In this document: piece by piece, positions 16,810-23,459 of the stretch
Numbering within the stretch: position 1 is the first letter of the stretch
Layout of the letters: every line of letters starts with the position of its first letter
Source: a virus
IMG/VR virus record: IMGVR_UViG_3300030101_002179
Coordinates: 1-31,108 of that record
Length of the DNA stretch: 31,108 bases
Direction: 5' to 3' (one strand)
Position numbers and translations under genes: made by a program
The notes under the pieces: generated by a model
The model's input: only the letters and a program-made list of their open reading frames with translations
Told to the model about the DNA's origin: nothing
Database searches by the model: none

Positions 16810-16849
16810 TATAATACAGTATTATAATACAGTAGTATAATACAGTATA
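16810..16849. repeat. Three 13-bp direct repeats with palindromic core (origin or operator candidate)
   Basis: Head-to-tail copies ATAATACAGTATT, ATAATACAGTAGT and ATAATACAGTATA occupy 16811-16823, 16824-16836 and 16837-16849. The first lies in a perfect 17-base palindrome TATAATACAGTATTATA (16810-16826). A partial fourth copy, ATAATACTATA, is at 16865-16875. The array is in the only sizeable gene-free gap (16779-16883) between lysis and replication genes. It could be iterons of a replication origin or stacked operators. Confidence 0.7.
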
Positions 16850-16883
16850 TATAAAACTAAATATATAATACTATAGGGTGTTT

Positions 16884-16991
16884 ATGGGTGCTTTTTATTT
16901 TATATGTGGTATCTTATTTTGGGAGTTTGTAAGAACTATTGTTATATTTATATATTTAAACATTAAAAAATGGATAAAAGACCAACAATAA
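16884..16991 (+). CDS. Small hydrophobic protein
   Basis: A 35-residue frame just after the repeat array. It is a single hydrophobic helix (FICGILFWEFVRTIVIFIYL) with a basic tail, so likely a membrane peptide. It overlaps the zinc-finger gene by 22 bases. Function unknown; coding status is moderate. Confidence 0.4.
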   Translation: MGAFYFICGILFWEFVRTIVIFIYLNIKKWIKDQQ

Positions 16992-17101
16992 AATGTAGTT
17001 TGTGTAATAGCTATTTTGTTGAGGGTAGAGAATATAGAGAACACTGGGAAAAAGAACACCTAGAAGAATACCTTAAATTAATAAATTATAAAGATTTATA
17101 A
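16970..17101 (+). CDS. C2H2 zinc-finger miniprotein
   Basis: A 43-residue protein that is essentially one zinc finger: Cys9-x2-Cys12-x12-His25-x4-His30, the classical C2H2 spacing, with the aromatic at position 16 and basic residues in the helix. It is followed closely by the NinG-like gene, whose ATG is three bases after the stop. C2H2 fingers are uncommon in bacteria and their phages. A DNA-binding regulatory role near the repeat array is an inference. Confidence 0.65.
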   Translation: MDKRPTIKCSLCNSYFVEGREYREHWEKEHLEEYLKLINYKDL

Positions 17102-17103
17102 TT

Positions 17104-17484
17104 ATGCCTAAATCAAGAAAGGCTATAGTAAAAGAACTTGATAGGGTTTTTAGTTTAATGGTTAGATACAGCAATAGCAAAAATGGATATTGCCAGTGTA
17201 TTACTTGTGGTAGAAAGTACCCTATTAAACAAATACAGTGTGGTCATTTTATGTCAAGAAAAAATTATAGCACAAGGTGGGAATTACAAAATGTAGCCCC
17301 CCAATGCTATGGCTGTAATGTGATGCAATCAGGTAGACAATATGAGTTTGCAAAACAAATAGGTGAGAAAAAAGCACAAAAAATGTTACAGCTTTCTAAA
17401 CAAATAGTAAAATTTAGTAATCAAGATTTATTAGACAAGATAGATGAATATAAAAAAATTATTGCTATATTTGATTCTAAGTAA
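17104..17484 (+). CDS. NinG/Rap-like recombination protein
   Basis: A 126-residue protein resembling lambda NinG (Rap), a structure-specific endonuclease acting on recombination intermediates. Paired metal ligands are visible: Cys32-x2-Cys35 (CITCGRKYP), Cys46 and His48 (QCGHFMSRKN), and Cys68-x2-Cys71 (QCYGCNVMQSG). The RWELQNVAPQC segment is typical. It is shorter than lambda NinG (about 200 residues) and lacks an extra N-terminal region. It is the last gene before a strong terminator, so it probably belongs to the transcript coming from the lysis side. Confidence 0.82.
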   Translation: MPKSRKAIVKELDRVFSLMVRYSNSKNGYCQCITCGRKYPIKQIQCGHFMSRKNYSTRWELQNVAPQCYGCNVMQSGRQYEFAKQIGEKKAQKMLQLSKQIVKFSNQDLLDKIDEYKKIIAIFDSK

Positions 17485-17550
17485 CTTTTTTTCATTTATT
17501 TTGAATAATTGATATTTTATTTTAGATTTGTTTTATAGTTAGATAGTTAA

Positions 17551-17579
17551 GGGGGTTTATTATTTACCCCCTTTTTTTT
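17551..17579 (+). terminator. Intrinsic terminator after NinG-like gene
   Basis: GGGGGT (17551-17556) pairs with ACCCCC (17566-17571) around a nine-base A/T loop, followed by eight T residues. It closes the late/lysis transcript just before the early promoter. Confidence 0.88.
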
Positions 17580-17606
17580 GTGTTTATTAAAAATTGTTTA
17601 TATTTG
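17577..17606 (+). promoter_or_regulatory. Host-type early promoter (TTTG-N18-TATATTTG)
   Basis: TTTG at 17577-17580 and TATATTTG at 17599-17606, 18 bases apart, match the Bacteroidetes primary sigma promoter (-33 TTTG, -7 TAnnTTTG). The expected start, about seven bases on, falls at the ATG of 17614, so the first mRNA would have almost no leader. It likely drives the replication genes and the sigma factor. Confidence 0.7.
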
Positions 17607-17613
17607 TATTACT

Positions 17614-17742
17614 ATGACTTTTACAGAAGATGTTTTAAGGTTAAAAGATGCTGAGATAGAAGCACTTAAATTAGAAAATGTCAGGCTGTTATTAGAAATA
17701 GAAAAACTTAAACTAATTAAAAATAAAACAAATGCAAGGTAA
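17614..17742 (+). CDS. Short coiled-coil protein, first gene of early operon
   Basis: A 42-residue frame directly after the promoter. The product is a heptad-rich helix (EDVLRLKDAEIEALKLENVR) with Leu at regular spacing, ending in a basic tail. It overlaps the next gene by 11 bases. Probably oligomerises; function unknown. Confidence 0.6.
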   Translation: MTFTEDVLRLKDAEIEALKLENVRLLLEIEKLKLIKNKTNAR

Positions 17743-18109
17743 AGTAAAATTTATAAGTCCTGACCCTAAGCAAAATGAATATGAATACAATGGGGTCACA
17801 TACAAAAAATATAAAGTTGATTTTTCAGATGGCAAGTCTTATAGTTTTTCTACAAAAAAAACTTATAATGATGGTAATCTTACTTTTAAAGTAGGTGATA
17901 GAATTGAATATATGATAACTAATGAAAAATTAGGGTCAGCTAAATCAATGAGTATAGTACAAGGTTCAGATACTAAAAGGTCACAACAACAAGAAATACA
18001 ATTAAGTGTATCTTTTAATGGTGCAGTTAAACTAGCTAGTAAAGGCAAAATAAAAATTGATGAAATAGAAACATTTACAAAAGAATTTTATAACAAAATA
18101 TTTAACTAA
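17732..18109 (+). CDS. Possible OB-fold single-strand DNA-binding protein
   Basis: A 125-residue protein. Residues 1-75 look like a compact five-strand beta barrel (GKVKFISPDP, YKKYKVDFSDGKSYSF, LTFKVGDRIEYMI) as in OB-fold nucleic-acid-binding proteins; residues 76-125 are a Gln/Ser linker and a helical tail (KIDEIETFTKEFYNKIF). It lies right before a gene whose product ends like an SSB and before the helicase. ssDNA binding is inferred from fold impression and context, not from a diagnostic motif. Confidence 0.45.
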   Translation: MQGKVKFISPDPKQNEYEYNGVTYKKYKVDFSDGKSYSFSTKKTYNDGNLTFKVGDRIEYMITNEKLGSAKSMSIVQGSDTKRSQQQEIQLSVSFNGAVKLASKGKIKIDEIETFTKEFYNKIFN

Positions 18110-18110
18110 A

Positions 18111-18362
18111 ATGGCAGATAAAAAATTTACAAATGGATTATTTATATATAAATCAAAAATAGATGGTTTATTAAATTGGTCAGCTAAAAAAGCAGACTAC
18201 ATAAAAGCACTACAAGAAGCAGAAGCAGATGAAAATGGATTTATAAGTGGGTCATATCACACTATGAGGGAAAAACCTGATAGAATGTATGGCACATTTA
18301 GAACACAAGAAAAACAAGTTACCAATAAAGAACATTCCCCTGATAGGGATTTACCTTTTTAG
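18111..18362 (+). CDS. Small protein with SSB-like acidic C-terminal tip
   Basis: An 83-residue protein beginning MADKKFTNGLFIYKSKIDGL. The last residues, HSPDRDLPF, resemble the SSB C-terminal tip (consensus DDDIPF/DDLPF) that recruits replication proteins. The body (about 5-65) is too short for a classical full SSB but could be a small OB-like or tip-presenting protein. It is separated from its neighbours by one base or none and sits between the putative OB-fold protein and the helicase. A role in ssDNA handling is inferred. Confidence 0.5.
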   Translation: MADKKFTNGLFIYKSKIDGLLNWSAKKADYIKALQEAEADENGFISGSYHTMREKPDRMYGTFRTQEKQVTNKEHSPDRDLPF

Positions 18363-19265
18363 ATGTTAATTAACTTTGATAAGCATTTAAAGAAAATCAA
18401 AGATGTAAGAAATGGTGTGATAAAAGAGGGTTTGACATTAGATATTGATAACCTTGATGAACATATAAGGTTTAAAAGACAATTTAATGTTATTCTTGGA
18501 CACGCGAATGTAGGCAAAACATCTATTATACTTTACTTAATGCTATTATATACTATTAAACATAAATTAAAATGGCTTGTGTTTAGTGCTGAAAATGATG
18601 CTTATACACTTATAAAAAAACTTATTGAATTTATGTGTGGTAAAGTGATACAGCAAATAAATGAAACAGTATTTTTAGATAAAGCATATTACATAGATAA
18701 ACATTTTCAGTTTATAGACTGTAGTAAAATATATGACTACAAAGAATTACTAGACTTTGCCACAAAAACAAAACAAGATTTTAACTTTGATGGCTTTTTA
18801 ATTGACCCTTATAATTCACTAAAAGTAAATAAGGCTTTATTAGTTGGCAATAAACACGAATATGATTATCAAGTTTGTAGTGAATTTAGAATATTTACCA
18901 AACAGCATAATTGTGCAATATGGTTAAATACACACGCTAATACAGAAGCCCTTAGAAAAATACACCCAATGGCACACGATTATGCAGGGTTACCTATACC
19001 ACCTATGGCGGCAGATGTTGAGGGTGGTGGTAAGTTTGTTAATAGGGCGGATGATTTTTGGGTATTGCATCGCTATATACAACATCCAAGCGAGTGGATG
19101 TATTCACACTTACACATTAGAAAGGTAAAGGATGTGGACACTGGCGGTAGACCTAGCCCAATAGACAACCCTTTAAAATTTAAATCAGTAAAAAATAATG
19201 TAGGTTTTGAAATTAATGGTAAAAATTATGTACCTTTAATTGACAAACAGACATTACCATTTTGA
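18363..19265 (+). CDS. RecA-fold replicative helicase/ATPase (DnaB- or RepA-like)
   Basis: A 300-residue ATPase. Walker A GHANVGKTS spans 46-54; Walker B ends at Asp148 (DGFLIDPYN); a later polar motif (AIWLNTHANTEAL, about 183-195) matches the third conserved motif of RecA/DnaB-family enzymes, and an arginine-rich region with RADDFWVLHRY follows. It lacks the N-terminal primase-interacting domain of full DnaB, so it is a compact core helicase or loader-like ATPase. It lies in the replication operon after the ssDNA-binding candidates. No primase domain is fused to it. Confidence 0.8.
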   Translation: MLINFDKHLKKIKDVRNGVIKEGLTLDIDNLDEHIRFKRQFNVILGHANVGKTSIILYLMLLYTIKHKLKWLVFSAENDAYTLIKKLIEFMCGKVIQQINETVFLDKAYYIDKHFQFIDCSKIYDYKELLDFATKTKQDFNFDGFLIDPYNSLKVNKALLVGNKHEYDYQVCSEFRIFTKQHNCAIWLNTHANTEALRKIHPMAHDYAGLPIPPMAADVEGGGKFVNRADDFWVLHRYIQHPSEWMYSHLHIRKVKDVDTGGRPSPIDNPLKFKSVKNNVGFEINGKNYVPLIDKQTLPF

Positions 19266-19441
19266 AGCATAAAATAAATTTCACATTTATACCTATTTAT
19301 GGTATTGCATTTGGCATAACTTATTACAACCCTAACTTAGAACCTGACCAGTTATTTAAAGTAGACCCTGAAGATTATTACGAGCAAGTATCAATAATGT
19401 TTTTATGTTTTGGTGTACATATAACTGTATGGAAAGAATAA
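19262..19441 (+). CDS. Small protein with TTG start between helicase and sigma factor
   Basis: A 59-residue frame fills the 176-base gap. It can start at TTG 19262, overlapping the helicase stop by four bases, and its stop overlaps the sigma factor ATG (TAATG). The product has a hydrophobic N-terminus (FTFIPIYGIAFGITYY), an acidic middle (DPEDYYEQ) and a hydrophobic end. No ATG is available at the upstream end, so the start is tentative. Function unknown. Confidence 0.5.
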   Translation: MKHKINFTFIPIYGIAFGITYYNPNLEPDQLFKVDPEDYYEQVSIMFLCFGVHITVWKE

Positions 19442-19908
19442 TGCAATTACTATATAAAGACCATAATAAATGGATTGCTATAGTAAAAAGTTTTGGGTGC
19501 AATAATGATACAGCTAAGGATATTGTGGCTGAAATGTATGTGAAAATAAATAGGGCTGTAGAAAGAGGTCTAAATTTAATGTTTGATGAAAATTCAATAA
19601 ATTATTATTATGTATTTAGAACACTTAGCAGTTTGTTTATAGATTTGAAACGTAAAGAAAAAAAAATAGAATTGTTAAACATAGATGATGTGCAAGTAGG
19701 AAGCACAAACATAAACCCTGATTATGATGCTAATTATGAAATAGTTAAAAAAGGTTTAGATAAATTGTATTGGTATGATAAAAAAGTATATGAGATTATT
19801 GAGGGGGGTACAAGTATTGCAGAACTAAGTAAAAAAACTAAAATATCATATTATAGTTTATATAATACCTATAAAAAAGTAAAGAAATATTTAAAAAAAT
19901 TATTATGA
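19441..19908 (+). CDS. ECF-like RNA polymerase sigma factor
   Basis: A 155-residue protein resembling small sigma-70-family factors. Residues about 1-85 form the region 2 part (NNDTAKDIVAEMYVKINRAV, then YYVFRTLSSLFIDLKRKEKK, which matches core-binding and -10 recognition helices). Residues about 105-155 form region 4 with a helix-turn-helix (TSIAELSKKTKISYYSLYNT) ending in a basic helix. ATG 19441 is chosen because it overlaps the previous stop; upstream in-frame starts would run into that gene. It likely redirects host RNA polymerase to phage promoters; the CGTTATAT boxes are candidate targets. Confidence 0.75.
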   Translation: MQLLYKDHNKWIAIVKSFGCNNDTAKDIVAEMYVKINRAVERGLNLMFDENSINYYYVFRTLSSLFIDLKRKEKKIELLNIDDVQVGSTNINPDYDANYEIVKKGLDKLYWYDKKVYEIIEGGTSIAELSKKTKISYYSLYNTYKKVKKYLKKLL

Positions 19909-20084
19909 TTTTATTAGGGGATTTAGTTGAAAAATTTACTAAGGCAACTGGTATAAAATGGCTGACTGAATTCGTTATAATAAAGTTATTGGGTTTTAAA
20001 ACTTGTAATTGTGATAAAAGAAAATTAAAATTAAACAACTTTAGCAAAAATTTTACAAATGAAAAAAATAAGGATGACAAATGA
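19905..20084 (+). CDS. Small phage protein with CxC motif
   Basis: A 59-residue frame with ATGA overlap with the sigma gene. It begins MILLGDLVEKFTKATGIKWL and carries CNCDKRKLKLN, a pattern known to me from short phage proteins (GD...TGIK...CGCxxRK) of unknown function. It overlaps the next gene by 26 bases. A membrane or metal-binding role cannot be decided. Confidence 0.6.
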   Translation: MILLGDLVEKFTKATGIKWLTEFVIIKLLGFKTCNCDKRKLKLNNFSKNFTNEKNKDDK

Positions 20085-20289
20085 TGATGTAAACAAATGG
20101 CTTAATTATAAAAACAATTATAAAGTACAACCCACTAATGACCAAATTGATTTAATAGTTCAATTACACGCCAAATATTTTAATCATAATGAATATTACC
20201 CTTGTACCTGTTCACCTAAAACTTGGAATCAGTGGATAGCACAATTAGATACAGTCTATAATGAAACTAGAAACAGTACACAAACTTGA
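20059..20289 (+). CDS. Unknown small protein with PCTCSPKTW motif
   Basis: A 76-residue protein; a second in-frame ATG lies at 20074 and could be the true start, reducing overlap with the upstream gene. The C-terminal half carries YYPCTCSPKTWNQWIAQLD, a motif I have seen in small proteins of Bacteroidetes phages without function. Its end overlaps the nuclease-like gene by 29 bases, in a different frame. Confidence 0.6.
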   Translation: MKKIRMTNDDVNKWLNYKNNYKVQPTNDQIDLIVQLHAKYFNHNEYYPCTCSPKTWNQWIAQLDTVYNETRNSTQT

Positions 20290-20671
20290 AAAAGCAATAA
20301 TTCTAGCTTTAAATTTAGATGGTTGGGATTTAACTTGGACTGGTGTGAAATTTGAACATTATGATGCAGTTGGTACTACACCAAAAGGTAAAGATTGTGT
20401 TATTGAATTTAAATTTAGAAAGACATACTATGAAACAAAGATACTTGAAAAATACAAATATGATGAACTGATGAATATGCCCTATGATTTAGTAAAGCTG
20501 TATTCAGTTCACGACCCTAAAGGCAGTTACTTATATTGGCTAAATGACCTAGATGTAGGTAAGCTAACACAAATGTATTTACCTGATACAACAATGTGGA
20601 CCACTAAAAAAATAAACAAGGAAGTTTATTTACTTACAGAAGAACAAGCAGTAGTATTTAATAAAAGTTAA
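20261..20671 (+). CDS. PD-(D/E)XK nuclease-like protein
   Basis: A 136-residue protein with the layout of small PD-(D/E)XK nucleases: an N-terminal helix with Glu4 and Glu10, Asp35 in HYDAVGT, and Glu49-x-Lys51 in CVIEFKFRKTYYETK, then a helix and a beta-rich C-terminus (YLYWLNDLDVG). Such proteins resolve branched DNA or degrade DNA in phage replication; which applies is unknown. It is the last gene before a promoter candidate at 20680. Confidence 0.62.
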   Translation: MKLETVHKLEKAIILALNLDGWDLTWTGVKFEHYDAVGTTPKGKDCVIEFKFRKTYYETKILEKYKYDELMNMPYDLVKLYSVHDPKGSYLYWLNDLDVGKLTQMYLPDTTMWTTKKINKEVYLLTEEQAVVFNKS

Positions 20672-20679
20672 TAAATATT

Positions 20680-20709
20680 TTTTTTATTAACAATTAATTT
20701 ATATATTTG
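20680..20709 (+). promoter_or_regulatory. Host-type promoter candidate (ATTAACA ... TATATTTG)
   Basis: TATATTTG at 20702-20709 is a perfect -7 box. The -33 position reads TTTT, not TTTG, but ATTAACA (20686-20692) and flanks are shared with the promoter at 9924-9953. It would start the operon of small genes from 20736, with a leader of about 20 bases. Confidence 0.6.
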
Positions 20710-20735
20710 TATCACTAATATATAAAATAGATAAT

Positions 20736-20882
20736 ATGAAAACTAAAGAACAAATAGCAGAACAGATTTTAGAAAGTAGAGTTTTTTTGCAAAGACTAAA
20801 CAAAACAGGTTTTAGTAAAGCTGTACCAGTTGACTTGTTTGACAATATAATTATTAACCAATACAAAAAAAATGAACTATAA
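20736..20882 (+). CDS. Unknown 48-residue protein
   Basis: First frame after the promoter. The product is helical and charged (MKTKEQIAEQILESRVFLQR) with an NIIINQYKKNEL end. It overlaps the next gene by 11 bases. No family recognised. Confidence 0.55.
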   Translation: MKTKEQIAEQILESRVFLQRLNKTGFSKAVPVDLFDNIIINQYKKNEL

Positions 20883-21012
20883 AGAAATAAAGCAATTGAC
20901 AAATAAAGAGAATAAAAAAGAAATCAAAAAAGCAATTATAGAATTAGCAGTATTATTTTTATCAGTATATGCTAGTTTTTGGGTAGGTGCTTTATTAATT
21001 ATAAACTTATAA
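20872..21012 (+). CDS. Small single-pass membrane protein
   Basis: A 46-residue frame with a strongly basic N-terminal half (MNYKEIKQLTNKENKKEIKK) and one hydrophobic helix at the C-terminus (LAVLFLSVYASFWVGALLII). Likely an inner-membrane miniprotein with cytoplasmic N-terminus; function unknown. Confidence 0.55.
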   Translation: MNYKEIKQLTNKENKKEIKKAIIELAVLFLSVYASFWVGALLIINL

Positions 21013-21014
21013 CT

Positions 21015-21338
21015 ATGAATAAAAATTATAAAGAATTTATTACCAATTATATTTGGATAGAATTTTTTGAGGGTAATGAAGAAGAATTTATTGAATATAC
21101 AACAGATGATTTGTCTGAATATATATATGATAAACTTGTTGTTAATCTAGGTAATGATGAATCAGAACAATTAATTATTGGCAGTTTGAATTGGGTATGT
21201 TGGTATACTATACAACAAAACATAGATAATAACTACTATGGTATTTATTGTAGAAATTGTGGCACACCCACACCTGAAATATCAGAGTACTGTAGCCCAA
21301 AATGTCAAGATGCTTATTATATATCAATTACTAACTAA
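21015..21338 (+). CDS. Unknown protein with C-terminal zinc ribbon
   Basis: A 107-residue protein. ATG 21015 is preferred, two bases after the upstream stop; a longer frame would overlap that gene. The N-terminal 70 residues are acidic and helical. Residues 79-97 form a zinc-binding knuckle, Cys79-x2-Cys82 ... Cys93-x3-Cys97 (YCRNCGTPTPEISEYCSPKC), as in small treble-clef or ribbon proteins. Function unknown; a regulatory or host-takeover role is possible for an early gene. The stop shares one base with the next ATG. Confidence 0.6.
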   Translation: MNKNYKEFITNYIWIEFFEGNEEEFIEYTTDDLSEYIYDKLVVNLGNDESEQLIIGSLNWVCWYTIQQNIDNNYYGIYCRNCGTPTPEISEYCSPKCQDAYYISITN

Positions 21339-21613
21339 TGATAAAAGGTATATATAAAAAAGGTCAAATAACTCAATCAATAAATTTTATTACAAGTAGT
21401 AATAGAATATCAGAAATATTATTTGATGCTGATAAAAAAGACCCTAAAAACCCAAACATACAAACTATGATGGGTGATATGGCAGAAATAATTACTTATG
21501 TTGCATATTTAGAACGTACATTAGCAGATAGTGAAATAGATAACCAAGTTTTATTAAAGAAATTTAGTAACTTGCAAAAAGAAAATAACCAACTATGGAA
21601 AGTAAAGAAATAG
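21338..21613 (+). CDS. Unknown early protein, coiled-coil C-terminus
   Basis: A 91-residue protein starting with TAATG overlap. The first 30 residues are beta-prone (GIYKKGQITQSINFITSSNR); the rest is helical, with a heptad pattern near the end (VLLKKFSNLQKENNQLWKV) suggesting a coiled coil. No family recognised. It overlaps the next gene by 19 bases. Confidence 0.55.
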   Translation: MIKGIYKKGQITQSINFITSSNRISEILFDADKKDPKNPNIQTMMGDMAEIITYVAYLERTLADSEIDNQVLLKKFSNLQKENNQLWKVKK

Positions 21614-21873
21614 ATATTAAACCGCATTGGAAAATTATATCTTTTACAGATTTAAAAGATTTTAAATTTTGGGCAGGTGCTGTCACATTAGCAAGTAAAT
21701 TAACAAGATTAGAATTAGAAAACATACAAGACTTTTTACGTTTTGTATATCCTGATGGAATGACTGAAACAATGGTCAATGACTTATTTTGGTTTGACTC
21801 AGATTGGATTTGTGAATCAATTGGCTTAGATGTTGAAAAAGTTTTAGAAAGAAAAAATGTTAGATTTATTTAA
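21595..21873 (+). CDS. Unknown 92-residue early protein
   Basis: An acidic, aromatic-rich protein (SFTDLKDFKFWAGAVTLASK, later NDLFWFDSDWICESIGLD) without catalytic motif. The overlap with both neighbours supports translation. Small acidic early phage proteins often bind host proteins or mimic DNA, but nothing specific points to that here. Confidence 0.55.
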   Translation: MESKEIDIKPHWKIISFTDLKDFKFWAGAVTLASKLTRLELENIQDFLRFVYPDGMTETMVNDLFWFDSDWICESIGLDVEKVLERKNVRFI

Positions 21874-22000
21874 ACATATTACAGGCTTTTGCGGTGAGCC
21901 ACATTTAAATATATATGGCATTTTTTTTGTATATTTATTAACATTAGTGTATTATAAATATTTTATGTATGGAAAATTACCAAGAAATAAAAATGCTTAA
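21857..22000 (+). CDS. Small membrane protein (CGEPH type)
   Basis: A 47-residue frame overlapping the genes on both sides. It begins MLDLFKHITGFCGEPHLNIY, a pattern (TGxCGExH) I have seen in short phage proteins, followed by a hydrophobic helix (GIFFVYLLTLVYYKYF) and a basic tail. Likely membrane-inserted; function unknown. Confidence 0.6.
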   Translation: MLDLFKHITGFCGEPHLNIYGIFFVYLLTLVYYKYFMYGKLPRNKNA

Positions 22001-22304
22001 AGAATATAAAAAGGTTAGAACAAAACAACAATTAGAAAGCCAAAATATTGCTCATATTGTTAGAAATATTGGACAAGGTTTTTCTTATGAAGATTTTAAA
22101 AATTTTAAATGGATTTTAGTTTTAAATGATATTGTTACAATGTCGCCTGAAAATTATGTATTTAATGCAAATGGTGGTATCAGATATTCAGCACCAACTA
22201 TTAAACAACTTTTAACTGTTTATAATTTAGGTATAGTAAGAAGAAAAGAGTGGAAATATTACAAACCAAAAAACAGGAATATTGTAAAAATGATTAAAGT
22301 GTAA
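21969..22304 (+). CDS. Unknown basic early protein
   Basis: A 111-residue Lys/Asn-rich protein; ATG 21969 overlaps the membrane miniprotein by 32 bases and ATG 21990 is an alternative. It has an N-terminal helix, then AHIVRNIGQGFSYEDFKNFK and a basic C-terminus (RRKEWKYYKPKNRNIVKMIK) suited to nucleic-acid binding. The stop overlaps the exonuclease start (TAATG). No family recognised. Confidence 0.55.
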   Translation: MENYQEIKMLKEYKKVRTKQQLESQNIAHIVRNIGQGFSYEDFKNFKWILVLNDIVTMSPENYVFNANGGIRYSAPTIKQLLTVYNLGIVRRKEWKYYKPKNRNIVKMIKV

Positions 22305-23020
22305 TGATATTACTCATTGATGCAGATTCTTTAATATTTGCAAGTTGCTATAAACCTAAAGATAAAATTTTAAATAGCATATATTATAAACGTATTGATA
22401 AATGTAAGGATAAATTTGATGGTCAGTTAATAAATATAGTTACAGACCTTGAACAAATGTATGATATAAAAGAAGTTAGGATATTTTCAGGTAGGTCAAA
22501 AAACAACTTTAGAAAATTATTAAGTAAAACTTATAAAGCAAATAGAACATCAGAAAAACCACCAATGTTGGATAAAATGCATCAGTATGTTAAAGAACAT
22601 TATGAAGCAATACAAAGTTGTGGTCACGAAACTGATGATGCAGTTGCTAAATATTGGTATGAAATACAAAAAGTTGTAGGCAGGGATAATGTAATTATAG
22701 TAAGTATTGATAAAGACTATATGCAGTTTCCTGCACTTATATATAATTACCACCCTAAACACAAAAAAATATATAACCTAAGTGAACAAGATGCTATGTA
22801 TAACTTTTATGAACAAATGATTATAGGTGATACAGCTGATAATGTTAATTATTTTAAAGGCTTAGGTAAAGCATTTGCTAAAAAATACCTACAAGGGTGT
22901 GATACTAAATATAAATATACTAAAAAGTTATATGAATTATTTAAAATGAGGTATAAGCAAAAGGCAAAATTAAGATATATAGAATGTTATAATTTATTAA
23001 AACTTAGAACTGATGTCTAA
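22304..23020 (+). CDS. 5'-3' exonuclease / flap endonuclease
   Basis: A 238-residue PIN/FEN-type nuclease that removes RNA primers and flaps. Metal-binding acidic motifs are visible in order: MILLIDADSLIF (Asp6, Asp8), RKLLSKTYKANR, GHETDDAVAKYWY, VSIDKDYMQFP and GDTADNVNYFKGLGKAFAKK with the helix-hairpin-helix-like turn. It lacks a fused polymerase domain, as in T5 or T7 type phage exonucleases. With no phage polymerase present it probably works with host Pol I or the host replisome. Its end overlaps the DnaA-like gene by eight bases. Confidence 0.88.
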   Translation: MILLIDADSLIFASCYKPKDKILNSIYYKRIDKCKDKFDGQLINIVTDLEQMYDIKEVRIFSGRSKNNFRKLLSKTYKANRTSEKPPMLDKMHQYVKEHYEAIQSCGHETDDAVAKYWYEIQKVVGRDNVIIVSIDKDYMQFPALIYNYHPKHKKIYNLSEQDAMYNFYEQMIIGDTADNVNYFKGLGKAFAKKYLQGCDTKYKYTKKLYELFKMRYKQKAKLRYIECYNLLKLRTDV

Positions 23021-23459
23021 AATAACTAAGAAAAAATTTGAAGAACTATCAAGCAAAATAAATGAATTGTTTGATTTAAATATGTTTAAAAATACTAGAA
23101 AGCTAGAATATGTTTTAGCAAGGTGTTTATTAGCACACACAATAAAACATAAATACAATAAAACAACACTACAATATATAGCTAATATGTATGAACAAAA
23201 TGGTAAATCAAGTGACCACTCTACAATACTACATAATATTAGAACTTGGGCTAGGTTTATAGATGTTAAAACAGGTGTAAAAATACAAGCACAAAGAGAA
23301 TTACTTAGAGGTAATACAGTAGATTATATTATGAATATAATAGACCCAAAAAGCACAATACAACAAAAGAAAGCTAAACTTAAACAAGACATAGATAATT
23401 TTAATAAACATCAAGTAGCATTTATTGAGCCTTGTTTAGAAAATGCAAAAAGGATATGA
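23013..23459 (+). CDS. DnaA domain-IV-like DNA-binding protein
   Basis: A 148-residue protein whose middle (about 28-95) resembles the C-terminal DNA-binding domain of DnaA: a helix LEYVLARCLLAHTIKHKYN, then YIANMYEQNG and the signature-like SSDHSTILHNIRTW (66-79), close to the DnaA box-recognition motif DHSTVLHA. The AAA+ part of DnaA is absent. The C-terminal third is a Lys/Gln-rich helix. It may bind DnaA-box-like sites at the phage origin or occupy host sites. It lies between exonuclease and HNH genes. Confidence 0.7.
   Translation: MSKITKKKFEELSSKINELFDLNMFKNTRKLEYVLARCLLAHTIKHKYNKTTLQYIANMYEQNGKSSDHSTILHNIRTWARFIDVKTGVKIQAQRELLRGNTVDYIMNIIDPKSTIQQKKAKLKQDIDNFNKHQVAFIEPCLENAKRI

Noticed and set aside
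16865-16880. TAATACTATAGGG resembling part of a T7-type promoter
   Set aside because: It lacks the central bases of the T7 promoter and no single-subunit RNA polymerase is encoded; best explained as a decayed copy of the 13-bp repeat.
21920-21960. Promoter-like TTTTTTTTG and ATTAACA before the 21969 gene
   Set aside because: No TAnnTTTG box is present at the right distance, and the sequence codes for the hydrophobic helix of the 21857 miniprotein.
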